64,000 nucleotides of DNA from Bacteroidales bacterium. Its GTDB lineage: Bacteria > Bacteroidota > Bacteroidia > Bacteroidales > VadinHA17. The DNA is taken from assembly GCA_024763075.1 (NCBI GenBank), contig JANTGF010000001.1:1-64000 (forward strand), written 5' to 3'. Below are positions 34,273-42,397 of the stretch, piece by piece. Each line of letters begins with the position of its first letter. The first letter of the stretch is position 1. Position numbers and translations under genes: made by a program. The notes beneath the pieces are model-generated. The model searched no databases and had not been told where the DNA came from. It worked only from the letters and a program-made list of their open reading frames with translations.

Positions 34273-36465
34273 TTATTTCCCCGGTCCGATGGCGTTAATA
34301 TACCGGCCCAACCAATAAGGCAGAAGATAAATATACGGCGGGTATTCCCTGTTTCCATTGCCGCCACCGTTATTTCTGTATGCACCATTATGTAAATACA
34401 TGGGTTGCTCATCCCTTGGGAGCACTTCTGTGTATTCCTGATTTCTGAAATTTGGTTTAATTCTCGTTAAATCATGCCTTTGACTATTGTCAACCTTCCA
34501 GGAAATGAGATCCATCGGAAACTCTTTGAGCCACCAGATGGAGTTATCCAGATCAAAATTTTTGCCGTCTATCATGGCATAAATAAAATTCCAGAGCGGG
34601 TTTTTCTCAGTACGCTCAACTTCCCAGTGGCTCTTTGCTGCCTCGAAATATTTCTTTTTTAAATCATCTGTAAAAGCATATTTCACCAAAGCCGGGACTG
34701 TAAGGAAGTACATTTCATCGTCGGAATGATTCCATCGGTCGCTAAGAGGTTGCCCCTCAACTTTACCAATAACTGTTGCAGGCCTAATAGTATTCTCCAG
34801 ATAACCGTATTTATCCATTAGTTCGTAAGCTTTCTTTTTGTAGATTTCTTCACCGGTGAAATGATAGGCAGTCTGGAGGAAAGCCAGGATCAAAGTCGAA
34901 TTCAAACGACGATCACCTACGTTTATTGGAAAACTGTTTACATATTCCGGATTCCACCGGCCCCACTGCGTTGGTTTTCCATTCCAGGTAACGAGGTACC
35001 AGTCATGTTCTATAATATGATCCATTTCTATTTTTATCTGATGAACAGCTCTGTCTTTCCATTCCTGATCAGGAACAATTTCAGCAAAAAGTGCATATAC
35101 AAAAAAATGCCCGCAGGATTCATCGCTGCTGGTGGTTGATTTCCACCTCCATCTCTTGTCTTTTGTAAGACGCCATATTTTTTGATCTTCCGGCATATTC
35201 GGGTCATTGTCACTGGACTGGTAGCCATCAATTTCATAAGTTCTTGCAGGAAATCCTTTGATGCCACTTATCTCTGTTAGTCTTTCCATTGCCTCAAAGG
35301 CCTCATAGGCATTTTGAAGTGCATCTTCAGATTTTGTAGCACCATACCGGAATAATTCTCCGGCCAGGTACATGGAAGTCCAGAGTCCGTCATTATCAGT
35401 ATCATGAAGGATTGCAGTAGATAAATCTCCTGGTGTTGACAGACTGGTTTCAGATGAAAAACCAAAACGGATGTGTCTTAATCTTTGAACTTTCTGAAAA
35501 TACTCAGCTTTGTCTTCTAGTGTCATTTCAGTAAAAATAATTTTACTTAAGCCTGTTTCGCTCAATACCAGAACACTGTTATCCGGTCCGGCTGAGATAT
35601 CTGTAACTTTATCATCCACCAGCCACCTTTTGGAGGCATAATAATCATATTTCCCATCTTTTCGCAAAGCAAAAGCACCTCTGGAAGAACCAAACCAGAG
35701 TTTGCCATTAATATCACGAATACAGGAAATATTCGTGCCGGGCAGTTTTTTGTTTAATGGCGAAATAGTTTTGAAGGTTTTTCCATCTAAAAAATAAACT
35801 CCATCAATGGTGCCCACTGCAATCTGATTTTTACCTTTTTGAACAGCCAATGATGTCATATTTTTACCATCATGTTTTTTCACCAGTTTTTTATTTTTCA
35901 GGTCAAATACATAAATGGATTGGCTTGTTAAGATCAGAAAGCGAGAATTTTCTTTATCAAAATGAATTTCAGAAGGGTTAAAATCTGTTAAATTCTTATT
36001 CCAGGTTTTTTTACCATCTTCAAACAATGTCAATCCGTTTTTTTGTCCTATCAGAATGGCAAAATTGTTTCCAATACAGAAAAGAGAGCTGTTTGGCATG
36101 TTGTGTTCAACATAAATTTTTCCGGCCCATGAGTTACTGAAAACAGCTTTATCGGTAAGGTAAAAGAATTGATCCTGATAATCAGCAATGGCTTTAATTT
36201 TCAGGTCGGATAAAAAGGGGTATAATTGATTTTTCACCAGATTTCCGTCCCATGGTTGTAATAACCCTTTTGAGGACAGAACATTTACAATCCCGTTTCT
36301 GTCACTTCTTGTTTGTAATAATTCATCATTCTGCATTTGCCCGATAAGTACAAACTTTTGTGCAAGATCCTGCACGTACGGCTTATCTTCATAAGGTTGT
36401 GAGAGTCCTGCCTGAAAGATAAGTAATCCGATGATGATGATTTTTATTTTGTTTAACTGCTTCAT
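34273..36465 (-). CDS. Propeller plus helical-toroid protein, paralogue C
   Basis: A 730-residue exported protein (signal ending GLSQ). Its propeller (about 35-310) is the most degenerate of the three, with only GKLWFGSSRGAFALRKDGK and GVYFLDGKTFK clearly canonical. Linker KRWLVDDKVTDIS and LEDKAEYFQKV are shared. Toroid landmarks: DNDGLWTSMY (357-366), SSDESCGH (446-453), WGRWNPEYVN, HSDDEMYFL, PMDLISWKVDNSQRHDL and a final WLGRYINAIG. The conserved positions match paralogues A and B while surface segments have diverged strongly, so all three should be active folds with different ligands. Gap 15 bp to the BNR gene upstream. Confidence 0.8.
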   Translation of the reverse strand: MKQLNKIKIIIIGLLIFQAGLSQPYEDKPYVQDLAQKFVLIGQMQNDELLQTRSDRNGIVNVLSSKGLLQPWDGNLVKNQLYPFLSDLKIKAIADYQDQFFYLTDKAVFSNSWAGKIYVEHNMPNSSLFCIGNNFAILIGQKNGLTLFEDGKKTWNKNLTDFNPSEIHFDKENSRFLILTSQSIYVFDLKNKKLVKKHDGKNMTSLAVQKGKNQIAVGTIDGVYFLDGKTFKTISPLNKKLPGTNISCIRDINGKLWFGSSRGAFALRKDGKYDYYASKRWLVDDKVTDISAGPDNSVLVLSETGLSKIIFTEMTLEDKAEYFQKVQRLRHIRFGFSSETSLSTPGDLSTAILHDTDNDGLWTSMYLAGELFRYGATKSEDALQNAYEAFEAMERLTEISGIKGFPARTYEIDGYQSSDNDPNMPEDQKIWRLTKDKRWRWKSTTSSDESCGHFFVYALFAEIVPDQEWKDRAVHQIKIEMDHIIEHDWYLVTWNGKPTQWGRWNPEYVNSFPINVGDRRLNSTLILAFLQTAYHFTGEEIYKKKAYELMDKYGYLENTIRPATVIGKVEGQPLSDRWNHSDDEMYFLTVPALVKYAFTDDLKKKYFEAAKSHWEVERTEKNPLWNFIYAMIDGKNFDLDNSIWWLKEFPMDLISWKVDNSQRHDLTRIKPNFRNQEYTEVLPRDEQPMYLHNGAYRNNGGGNGNREYPPYIYLLPYWLGRYINAIGPGK

Positions 36466-36480
36466 TTCTTTATAAATTTA

Positions 36481-37704
36481 TTATTTGTGGTTGTTTTTTA
36501 TCCAGTCCGATGAGAAAGCAACATGTTTAATAGCCCTGTCTTTGTTTAAATGATAAGAGAATGTTGCATGTATCAGACCATCTTTTGTTTGGATGATTGA
36601 CGGGTATGAAAATGATCCCTGCCCGGGTTCTCTTTCCTCTATTGTGCGTGTCCATTTCCATGTTTTTCCTTCATCATCGGAAAGACTAAGCACCAACCGG
36701 TTTCTGCCGTTTTCAAGATTGTTGTAAATAAGTACCCAATCTCCGTTTTGTAATGCTATGGCCTCCACGCTTGCCCCGGGATTAGGGAGGTTGGTTTTTT
36801 GAGCAGTACTCCAGGTGTAGCCATTGTCTTTTGATGTACTGACCATGATCCGGCCGGGTTCATCACCATTATCCCGCATAAATGCAATCAGTGACCCGTC
36901 CTTCTTCTGAATGACAGCCGGTTGAACATTTCCACGACCCACAAGGGGCAGACCAGGAGTCCAGGTATTGCCATGATCATCAGAAATAGCCATCAGAGAA
37001 AGGTTATAGCCGTCAGAATAAAGAGGGATCAATATTCTTCCATTGGATAAGGTTACCGGATGTATCCGTGTCATCCAGCCGGTCTCTCTTTTTTTAGGAT
37101 CCTTTGCCGCTTCATAAATCATTTTTTCATACGGCGGAGCATACTCCGCCCAGGCAAATCCGGGCATTTTTAATTCTTCAAATCCGGTTTTGATGGATTC
37201 GGCAAACTCATCACCCGGTTTTAGTAAAATAATGTCCTGCCATTTCCATACCGGAGCACCTGCTTTATTAAAATCAGATGAAATTTTATACTTCAGAATG
37301 GAATTTTCCCAGCGATTTGCCTGCACAACAATCCAGAAAAGAACCAGCTGTTTATCTTCATTCACAAACAGAACGGGGTTGCAATCAGGCTGGTTTGGGG
37401 TATCAGCAAGAGTAAAAGGAACACTCCATTCTGACTCTCCTTTTTTTAACCTGGCACCCTTAACAAGTACATCATTGGCAGTTCTCTCTCCTGAACCTTC
37501 AAACCAGCAACTCAGGAGATCTCCGTTTGGGAGTTCTACTATGGAACTGCTGTGAACATGGAGAGACTGAAGTGGAAAAATAAGCTGGAAAGTAAAATCT
37601 TTTCCACGGGTTCGTTCTTTTGATTTTTGGGCTGAAGCGGTTTGAGTGTTTAAGAATAAAGAGAAAATCAGAATAAACAGGAGAGAGGATTTTTTTGTTT
37701 TCAT
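36481..37704 (-). CDS. BNR/sialidase-fold exported protein 2
   Basis: A 407-residue protein with signal peptide ending TASAQ. PF13088-type propeller: HVHSSSIVELPNGDLLSCWF, NPVLFVNEDKQLVLFWIV, ISDDHGNTWTPGLPLVGRGN, TSKDNGYTWSTAQ, LSDDEGKTWKW and SYPSIIQTKDGLIHATFSY. The pattern SS.VELP.GDLL..WFEG.GE closely matches the neighbour at 37738-38832, which is a paralogue. Proteins of this subfamily are annotated sialidase or exo-alpha-sialidase by fold; other seven-bladed propellers act on rhamnose-uronate linkages (GH145, PL24/25/42), so specificity is open. Confidence 0.85.
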   Translation of the reverse strand: MKTKKSSLLFILIFSLFLNTQTASAQKSKERTRGKDFTFQLIFPLQSLHVHSSSIVELPNGDLLSCWFEGSGERTANDVLVKGARLKKGESEWSVPFTLADTPNQPDCNPVLFVNEDKQLVLFWIVVQANRWENSILKYKISSDFNKAGAPVWKWQDIILLKPGDEFAESIKTGFEELKMPGFAWAEYAPPYEKMIYEAAKDPKKRETGWMTRIHPVTLSNGRILIPLYSDGYNLSLMAISDDHGNTWTPGLPLVGRGNVQPAVIQKKDGSLIAFMRDNGDEPGRIMVSTSKDNGYTWSTAQKTNLPNPGASVEAIALQNGDWVLIYNNLENGRNRLVLSLSDDEGKTWKWTRTIEEREPGQGSFSYPSIIQTKDGLIHATFSYHLNKDRAIKHVAFSSDWIKNNHK

Positions 37705-37737
37705 TTTAAAGGATTTTAAAATCGACCGGTGATATTC

Positions 37738-38832
37738 CTATTCACTGGGCCATACGCTATTCAGTATTGGCTTTGATTTGATTTTTTCCGGATCAACGAC
37801 TACGTGTTTAATCAATTTCCGGTTCCAGGTATAGGTAATATGTATCAACCCGTCTTTTGACTGAATAACAGCAGGATATGAATATTCGCCATCCGGATTA
37901 CTATCGTTTTCCAGTAGAATGGCAGCTTCCCAGTCCTTGCCATTATCAGAAACAGCCATATTTAAAATATTTCTGTCTCCCCAATGCTCCCCTTTCTTAC
38001 ATGCTACATGGTTGTATATCAATACCTGTCTTCCATCTTTGAGACTCACTGCATCGATCCCCGAATTTGGATTAGGCAGATGAATGGTTTCAAATTCACT
38101 CCAGGTCATTCCCTTATCGGAAGACCAGGAAGAAAAAATGTCCTGGTTTTTACTCCTGCACAACATTTGCACTTTGCCATCCGGGTGTATAAGTATGGTA
38201 GGCTGAATGAGTGAAATATTTTTTCCGTCATTCAAAGCTTTCGTTCGATTCCATGTTTTTCCCATATCTTTGGAGTATTCCATATGTACCCTCCACCCAT
38301 GGTCTTCTGTACTGGACGGGCTAAGCAGAGTGCCATCAGACAGGAGTACCGGTTTATTTTTGATGGGACCAAAAATATTCTCAGGAAGTTTAACGGGGAC
38401 AGACCAGTTCCGTACATCTTCATCAGTTGTTATTACTTCACCCCACCATTTTCTGGGGTTAGTCCCTACTTTATAAAATAGTTCTATTTTGGAACCTGTA
38501 TTAAACAGAACAGGATTCCATGTGGGGTAACGATTCCCTTTTTTTTGTATTCCGTTGGCAACCTCAACCGGAGTGCTCCATTCATTTCCGGAAAAAGTAC
38601 TGATCCAGATTCCTACATCCGGATTTTTTTCATTTGTTCCTCCAAACCAGGACGAAATCAGCCCGTCTTTTGTTTCTTCAATGGTTGATGCATGGCAGCT
38701 CGGGAATGGAACATCTTCTGCCTGATAGATAAATTCAGATTTGGTAATAGCCATAAGACCTTTAAAAGGTTTTTGTGCAAAAATGCCAGTTGGGATAAGC
38801 AAAATGATTGCCAGAAAACTCAGTAATTTCAT
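37738..38832 (-). CDS. BNR/sialidase-fold exported protein 3
   Basis: A 364-residue protein with signal peptide ending TGIFAQ. Blades: SCHASTIEETKDGLISSWF with GGTNEKNPDVGIWIST, NPVLFNTGSKIELFYKVG, SKDMGKTWNRT, SSDKGMTWSEF, VSDNGKDWEAA and SYPAVIQSKDGLIHITYTW. The CHAST..E..DGL...WFGGT.E signature is frequent in Bacteroidota sugar loci. It is related to the protein at 36481-37704 (33 bp away), sharing the order of blades and the terminal SYP..IQ.KDGLIH motif. Activity is unassigned. It follows the SSS symporter gene by 29 bp. Confidence 0.85.
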   Translation of the reverse strand: MKLLSFLAIILLIPTGIFAQKPFKGLMAITKSEFIYQAEDVPFPSCHASTIEETKDGLISSWFGGTNEKNPDVGIWISTFSGNEWSTPVEVANGIQKKGNRYPTWNPVLFNTGSKIELFYKVGTNPRKWWGEVITTDEDVRNWSVPVKLPENIFGPIKNKPVLLSDGTLLSPSSTEDHGWRVHMEYSKDMGKTWNRTKALNDGKNISLIQPTILIHPDGKVQMLCRSKNQDIFSSWSSDKGMTWSEFETIHLPNPNSGIDAVSLKDGRQVLIYNHVACKKGEHWGDRNILNMAVSDNGKDWEAAILLENDSNPDGEYSYPAVIQSKDGLIHITYTWNRKLIKHVVVDPEKIKSKPILNSVWPSE

Positions 38833-38861
38833 AATATTAAAATTAGCTATTGTTAAATTAG

Positions 38862-40358
38862 CTATCCTTTAGCCTGTTTCCCCGAAAAGAATTTCGTCAT
38901 TAAAAAACCAACAAGGAAAATTACCAGCGTACCAATAACGATGGTAAGATTACTATGAAACGGGCTTTTGAAAGCCAGTAGATTTCCTTCTGTAAAATAA
39001 AGCGGAGATAAACTCATCCAGATTATTACAAATACTCCTATAATAACACCAATAGCTGCGTCAATATTCCGTGCTTTTTTAGAAATGAATCCCAGCAGGA
39101 AGAGGCCAAGCATTCCTCCGCTAAAAATTGAGGCAAGAGACCACCAGGCATCCAAAACACTTTCTACTCCTACAAGTGCTAAAGATATTATAATTCCAAG
39201 GGAACCAAATATCATGGAAGAAAGATAAAGAACTTTCATTTCTGATTTTCCGCTTGCGTTCTTGTTAAAATAGCGTTTATAAAAATCCGTAAGAATAATT
39301 GTTGCAGTACTGTTGATACTTGTGGAAATTGTACTCATTCCGGCGGCAAATATCGCAGCAATAAGAAATCCTGTTACCCCTGTTGGCAGGGCATTTACAA
39401 TAAAATACGGAAAAATTTTATCTCCGGCTCCCGGCACTTTAAGCTCAGCTGGTAATAAATCGGGCTGGGCAGTATAATATGAATAGAGTGCCGTACCAAT
39501 ATAAAAGAACAGGATGGAAACAGGAAGATACAACAAGGACCCGAAAAATGTGGATGATTTAGCTTCTTTGTCAGAGCCTGTTGTCATATACCGTTGTACG
39601 AAGTTTTGATCTATACCAAAATTTTGCAGATTAATAAACAAACTGTAAATCAAGATTACCCAAAAGGTTGAATCAACTAAGCTGGTACTAAAACTCCCAA
39701 GGCTAAACTTATTACTGGCCGATGCAATTTCAAAAATCTGAGAAGGCCCTTCCGGCATCGAAAATGTTAAAACAGCAGCACTCACCAGAGCTCCCGTAAT
39801 CAGGATAATTCCCTGAATAGCGTCTGTCCAGATTACTGCCTGAATACCTCCAAGCATAGAATATACTGTAACAGCAATTCCTGTAACAATAATAATTGTT
39901 TTAACATCCCAGCCAAACAGGGCATTGAGGGGCAGGGCCAGTAATAAAAGAATGGCACCTGTGCGCATGAGCTGTGTTAATATATAACAAATTGAGGCAT
40001 AAATCCTTGCCCATGTTCCAAAACGAACTTCAAGATAATTGTATGCGGAGATGCTGCCAAGGCTACGGTACAAAGGAACAAAAAACTTTATAGCAAGAAT
40101 GGATGCAATTGGAATGGAAAAACTAAAAACCAGCGCATTCCAGTTTGAGCTATAGGCCTTTCCGGGTAATGCCAAGAAACTAATACTACTAACAAAAGTG
40201 GCAAATATTGACATGCCAACAACCCATGCCGGTAATTTTCCACCACCGGCAGTAAACTGACTTGAGGTTTTATTCTTGTAATAAAAGCTAGCCCCAAATA
40301 AAACATTTCCAAATGTTATTATGATAAAAATGACAAGGTCTAAAACCGGAAGCTTCAT
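38862..40358 (-). CDS. Sodium:solute symporter (SSS family)
   Basis: A 498-residue membrane protein with about 13 hydrophobic segments. The N-terminal FGASFYYKNKTSSQFTAGGG and GMSIFATFVSSISFLALPGK, the NYLEVRFGTWARIYASICY and the AAIFAAGMSTISTSINSTA stretch are all SSS (SLC5) signatures, including the sodium-2 site region. It imports a sugar, sugar acid or sialic-acid-like solute with sodium. Its start overlaps the stop of the aldolase gene by 4 bp (40355-40358), so transporter and aldolase are translated together and should share a substrate path. Confidence 0.93.
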   Translation of the reverse strand: MKLPVLDLVIFIIITFGNVLFGASFYYKNKTSSQFTAGGGKLPAWVVGMSIFATFVSSISFLALPGKAYSSNWNALVFSFSIPIASILAIKFFVPLYRSLGSISAYNYLEVRFGTWARIYASICYILTQLMRTGAILLLLALPLNALFGWDVKTIIIVTGIAVTVYSMLGGIQAVIWTDAIQGIILITGALVSAAVLTFSMPEGPSQIFEIASASNKFSLGSFSTSLVDSTFWVILIYSLFINLQNFGIDQNFVQRYMTTGSDKEAKSSTFFGSLLYLPVSILFFYIGTALYSYYTAQPDLLPAELKVPGAGDKIFPYFIVNALPTGVTGFLIAAIFAAGMSTISTSINSTATIILTDFYKRYFNKNASGKSEMKVLYLSSMIFGSLGIIISLALVGVESVLDAWWSLASIFSGGMLGLFLLGFISKKARNIDAAIGVIIGVFVIIWMSLSPLYFTEGNLLAFKSPFHSNLTIVIGTLVIFLVGFLMTKFFSGKQAKG

Positions 40359-41272
40359 GTTAAATTCTTATGATAGGATCTTAATTCGTTAAGATTTTGT
40401 TTTATCTGTATTCTTTCTGCAGTATTAAATCTGTGGAGCGGAGGAGCCATATAGTCGTTACAAATACCCATAACTGATAACGAACATTTTGTTCCTTTGG
40501 TAATCCTTGAGGTATATTTGCCAACACTGTATATTGTGTTATAGATTTTCAAAACCTGATTTCTCAAATCAGAGATTACTTCAAAATCTTTTGTTAAAGA
40601 AGCTTCATACAGTTTAACAAATAATTCAGGAAAAATATTAGCCCCGCCTGCAACAGCTCCATGTCCTCCATTCATAATTGTTTCCGGAAGGAATAATTCG
40701 GTTCCTGTAATTATTGAAAATTCTGGAGAGTCTTTGAATGCATTAATTAACTCATATAAGTAAAATAAGTCTCCGGAACTGTCTTTAATTCCAAGGGCCC
40801 CCATATTTTTTGCCAGTTTAACCGTTTCGACCGATAAGTGAACTTTAGTATGGCTGGGCATATTGTAGACAAGGAAAGGCAATGCTAGTCTGGGAAGCAA
40901 AGTCTCCAAATAATCCACCATTTCAGCTTGTGAAACCGGAAAATAATAAGGAGGGGCAAGAACTACAGCATCCGCACCAACATTTCTGGAATATTCTGCT
41001 AATTCAATGGATCCTTTCAGGGAGGTATCAGTTATTCCAACAAAGACGGGAACTCTGTTATTCACCTGATCACAGGTTTTTTTGATAACTTCTTTTCGTA
41101 ATTCATAGCTCAGTGAGGGAGCTTCTCCATTGGTCCCAAGTATAAAGAGCCCATGCACTCCTCCAGAGATCAAGTGTTCAATTAAGCTGCTTAAGCCCTG
41201 ATTGTCAAGCTTTTCATAACTCACTAAAGGAGTGATCATCGGAGGGATGATTCCTTTAACAGGTGTTTTCAT
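40355..41272 (-). CDS. DHDPS/NAL-family aldolase (lyase for 2-keto-3-deoxy acid or sialic-acid type substrates)
   Basis: A 305-residue class I aldolase. Motifs: GLFILGTNGEAPSLSY (the GxxGE pyruvate loop), FLVYNMPSHT with the catalytic Tyr, and LGIKDSSGD with the Schiff-base Lys. These match DHDPS, 2-keto-3-deoxygluconate aldolase and N-acetylneuraminate lyase; the NAL-type GSTGE form is not present, so a keto-deoxy-acid aldolase is favoured. First gene of the island, next to the AraC regulator and co-translated with the symporter. Three sialidase-fold genes downstream make a sialic-acid reading worth testing, though no epimerase or kinase of that route is seen. Confidence 0.9.
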   Translation of the reverse strand: MKTPVKGIIPPMITPLVSYEKLDNQGLSSLIEHLISGGVHGLFILGTNGEAPSLSYELRKEVIKKTCDQVNNRVPVFVGITDTSLKGSIELAEYSRNVGADAVVLAPPYYFPVSQAEMVDYLETLLPRLALPFLVYNMPSHTKVHLSVETVKLAKNMGALGIKDSSGDLFYLYELINAFKDSPEFSIITGTELFLPETIMNGGHGAVAGGANIFPELFVKLYEASLTKDFEVISDLRNQVLKIYNTIYSVGKYTSRITKGTKCSLSVMGICNDYMAPPLHRFNTAERIQIKQNLNELRSYHKNLT

Positions 41273-41312
41273 AGAGGTTTATGTTAATGTAACAGGATCA
41301 AGATTCTAAATC

Positions 41313-41323
41313 ATTAACAAATA
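41313..41323 (-). promoter_or_regulatory. Inverted copy of an 11-bp element in the divergent promoter region
   Basis: Minus-strand TATTTGTTAAT, followed after 5 bp by AGAATCTT (41300-41307). An identical TATTTGTTAAT sits on the plus strand at 41406-41416. Placed 40 bp before the island start, it may be part of the promoter or an operator for the AraC-type regulator. Confidence 0.4.
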
Positions 41324-41403
41324 AAAAACAAAAAATAAAGTAAAACTTCTAATATTTTCTTTAATTTACATTGTTTTTTAACCTGCTTTCAGGAAAAAAT
41401 TAA

Positions 41404-41416
41404 TATATTTGTTAAT
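41404..41416 (+). promoter_or_regulatory. -7-like element and TATTTGTTAAT copy upstream of the AraC gene
   Basis: TATATTTG at 41404-41411 fits the Bacteroidota -7 consensus TAnnTTTG and overlaps TATTTGTTAAT (41406-41416), which recurs inverted at 41313-41323. AAGATTCT follows at 41423-41430. A CCTG-N4-CAGG inverted repeat lies at 41382-41393. A clean -33 TTTG at 19-20 bp is missing. Confidence 0.4.
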
Positions 41417-41434
41417 TAGGTTAAGATTCTTAAT

Positions 41435-42286
41435 ATGGAGTATATTTTTGAGAAAATACATGTTCCTGAGAAGCATTCTTTTATTACCCGGGAAATTCAA
41501 TTAGCAGAGCGGGAACCCAAGATTCATTCACACAGAAATTTTGAGCTTAATTTTATTGTTTCCGGAGCAGGTCGACGAATTGTTGGGAATAATATTTCCA
41601 GTTTTGAGGACAATGATCTGGTTTTACTAGGGCCGGAAGTACCTCACAGCTGGGAAATCCTGGAAAGTAAGAAAAACACACCTCCTTCCTGTATTACTAC
41701 CCATTTTTTTGAAAATATAATATCTTCCGACTTTTTTAATATTCCTGAGTTAAAGGAGATAGAGACCTTGCTAAAACAGGCTGTGGTAGGGATTTCTTTT
41801 AAAGGGAAGAAAGCAAGAAAAATCAGGAATAATCTTCAGCATCTGTTAACCCTTGAAGGATTACCCAGCTATATAGAGTTGCTTGAGATTTTCAATTTAC
41901 TTCTTGAGGTGGATCAGCGGGAGTTCCTTGCAGATACGGCTACATATTCTATGGATTTTAGCAAGGATCTGAAACAAATAAATCGGATTTATGAATATGT
42001 TTTCCTGAATATTGAAGAAGGAATCAGGCTGGAAAAAGCTGCAGATATTATCCACATGACACCGGGAGCGTTTTGCAGGTATTTTAAGAAAAAGACAAAG
42101 ACGACTTTTATGCAATATGTAAAAAGGGTCAGAATTGGTCTGGCAGCAAAAATGTTGGCTGAAACTGATAAATCCATAACGCAGATTTGCTATGAAAGCG
42201 GATATAATAACCTGGCAAATTTCAATCACTATTTTAAAAGTATAATGAAGAAAACACCTTCTGAATACAGAAAGTTATACAGATAG
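41435..42286 (+). CDS. AraC-family transcriptional regulator with cupin domain
   Basis: A 283-residue regulator. Residues about 25-80 form a cupin sensor: HSHRNFELNFIVSGAGRRIV then LVLLGPEVPHSW. The C-terminal two helix-turn-helices (about 190-280) read LEKAADIIHMTPGAFCRYFK and ITQICYESGYNNLANFNHYF, ending in TPSEYRKLYR. Such cupin-AraC proteins sense small sugars or sugar acids in the cytoplasm. Divergent from the island and 162 bp away, it is the best candidate to control the 38-kb run; a direct ligand would be a product of the SSS/aldolase path (inference). Confidence 0.93.
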   Translation: MEYIFEKIHVPEKHSFITREIQLAEREPKIHSHRNFELNFIVSGAGRRIVGNNISSFEDNDLVLLGPEVPHSWEILESKKNTPPSCITTHFFENIISSDFFNIPELKEIETLLKQAVVGISFKGKKARKIRNNLQHLLTLEGLPSYIELLEIFNLLLEVDQREFLADTATYSMDFSKDLKQINRIYEYVFLNIEEGIRLEKAADIIHMTPGAFCRYFKKKTKTTFMQYVKRVRIGLAAKMLAETDKSITQICYESGYNNLANFNHYFKSIMKKTPSEYRKLYR

Positions 42287-42332
42287 TATAAGCCCGGATT
42301 ACAAATTTCCTCTTATTTTTCCAAATTTGTGA

Positions 42333-42340
42333 TATCTTTG
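42333..42340 (+). promoter_or_regulatory. -7-like promoter element
   Basis: TATCTTTG, an exact match to TAnnTTTG, placed about 58 bp upstream of the metallophosphoesterase start. No well-spaced -33 TTTG is apparent. Confidence 0.4.
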
Positions 42341-42397
42341 AATTCTTAAAGTTATTTCGAATAATTAGTTTTATTAACTCCAAATAGATTAATACCA

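Noticed and set aside
23639-36465. Calling the three propeller-toroid proteins two-component regulators
   Set aside because: The Reg_prop blades are present but there is no histidine kinase, receiver, or helix-turn-helix domain; the C-terminal half is a helical domain.
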